The position numbers were made by a program, and so were the translations under genes. Positions 5,997-6,336 of a stretch of 6,336 bases of DNA are shown one piece after another (within the stretch, counting starts at the first letter, position 1; each line of letters opens with the position of its first letter). This stretch comes from Alphaproteobacteria bacterium (lineage in GTDB: Bacteria > Pseudomonadota > Alphaproteobacteria > JAJFFI01): the NCBI GenBank assembly GCA_021776755.1, contig JAJFFI010000287.1:1-6336 (forward strand). The letters are read 5' to 3'. Under the pieces are notes generated by a model. That model did no database searches and was not told the DNA's origin. It saw only the letters and a list, made by a program, of their open reading frames with translations.

Positions 5997-6336
5997 GGTT
6001 CCGCCGCTGCCGGAGCGCCATTATCCGCATGCGCCTGGATTACTGTGAGGAACGTGTCGCCATAGCGTTTCAGTTTCGCCGCACCCACCCCGTGGACGTC
6101 GGACAGTTCGTCGAGCGTCGCCGGCCGGCGCATCGCCATATCGATCAGCGAGCGGTCATGGAACACAACATAGGCCGGCACGCCGGCCTCGGCGGCAAGC
6201 GCGCGCCGGGTGTCCTTCAGATGGTCGAGCAGAGCGGCGTCCTCAGGCCGATCAAGCTGCACCGCCGCGGCGCTGCTCCGCCGCGATTTATCGCGACCGG
6301 CCGCGCGCGGGTCGAGGTGCAGGCGCACTTCTTCTT
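5993..6336 (-). CDS. recQ: ATP-dependent DNA helicase RecQ, C-terminal HRDC end (partial)
   Basis: Only the last 114 residues are inside the window; the frame is open to the right edge and the start lies beyond it. The visible part begins EEVRLHLDPRAAGRDKSRR, which resembles the end of the RecQ C-terminal region and a basic linker. An HRDC domain follows (about 26-105 of the visible part), with the motifs GVPAYVVFHDRSLIDMA, RPATLDELSDVHGVGAAKLKRYG and FLTVI. In RecQ helicases the HRDC domain helps to bind DNA and tune unwinding during recombination repair. HRDC also occurs in RNase D, but the linker and the GVPAYVVFHD style point to RecQ. The TGA at 5993-5995 overlaps the start of the downstream transporter gene. 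A GTG at 6328 is internal, not a start. Confidence 0.92.
   Translation of the reverse strand, partial: EEVRLHLDPRAAGRDKSRRSSAAAVQLDRPEDAALLDHLKDTRRALAAEAGVPAYVVFHDRSLIDMAMRRPATLDELSDVHGVGAAKLKRYGDTFLTVIQAHADNGAPAAAEP

Noticed and set aside
5041..6030. Second minus-strand frame of about 329 codons overlapping the EamA gene
   Set aside because: The overlapping 301-residue frame encodes a clean ten-helix transporter with family motifs. The other frame is Arg-, Ala- and Gly-rich with no domain.
5298..6065. Long open frame on the plus strand opposite the EamA gene
   Set aside because: Its translation is a low-complexity run rich in Arg, Glu, Gln and His, typical of a mirror image of a hydrophobic membrane protein in GC-rich DNA.

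Overview
The window looks like chromosomal DNA of a GC-rich Gram-negative bacterium, probably a proteobacterium and perhaps an alphaproteobacterium. The assignment is inference. It rests on about 68% G+C in hand-counted stretches of the flanking genes, an outer-membrane beta-barrel protein, a RecQ-type HRDC tail, proteobacterial-style MgtE motifs and ATGA/GTGA start-stop overlaps. No rRNA, tRNA, CRISPR array, transposase or insertion sequence was seen.

Left third, plus strand (1-2240): the last few codons of a possible upstream gene overlap a soluble MgtE-like protein made of an MgtE N-domain and a CBS pair with no membrane part. This gene overlaps by ATGA a complete MgtE magnesium channel (N-domain, CBS pair, five-helix membrane domain). 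The two look co-translated, and the soluble paralogue may regulate or pair with the channel.

Middle, minus strand (5044 down to 2301): a compact four-gene unit driven by a MerR-type promoter with an overlong spacer and a perfect 16-bp dyad whose first bases resemble the mercury (mer) operator. Gene order is a MerR-family regulator, a small secreted heavy-metal-associated (HMA) protein with a CPFC motif, an outer-membrane beta-barrel protein of the phenol MetA-pathway transporter family, and a membrane-anchored six-repeat NHL beta-propeller. All four overlap at their junctions (GTGA, GTGA, TAGTG), and the last three start with GTG. The unit has no mercuric reductase, MerT, P-type ATPase or RND pump. 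It looks like a metal-responsive envelope system of unknown output and is the most interesting part of the window. Its G+C is lower in sampled stretches than that of its neighbours, which fits separate acquisition.

Right third, minus strand (6336 down to 5091): the C-terminal HRDC end of a RecQ helicase runs in from beyond the window and overlaps by ATGA a complete ten-helix EamA/DMT-family transporter. This pair lies upstream of, and points in the same direction as, the MerR unit. No convincing terminator separates them, so read-through is possible. The mgtE and NHL genes converge around 2240-2301, where there is a possible stem-loop. No stretch longer than about 100 bases lacks a gene.
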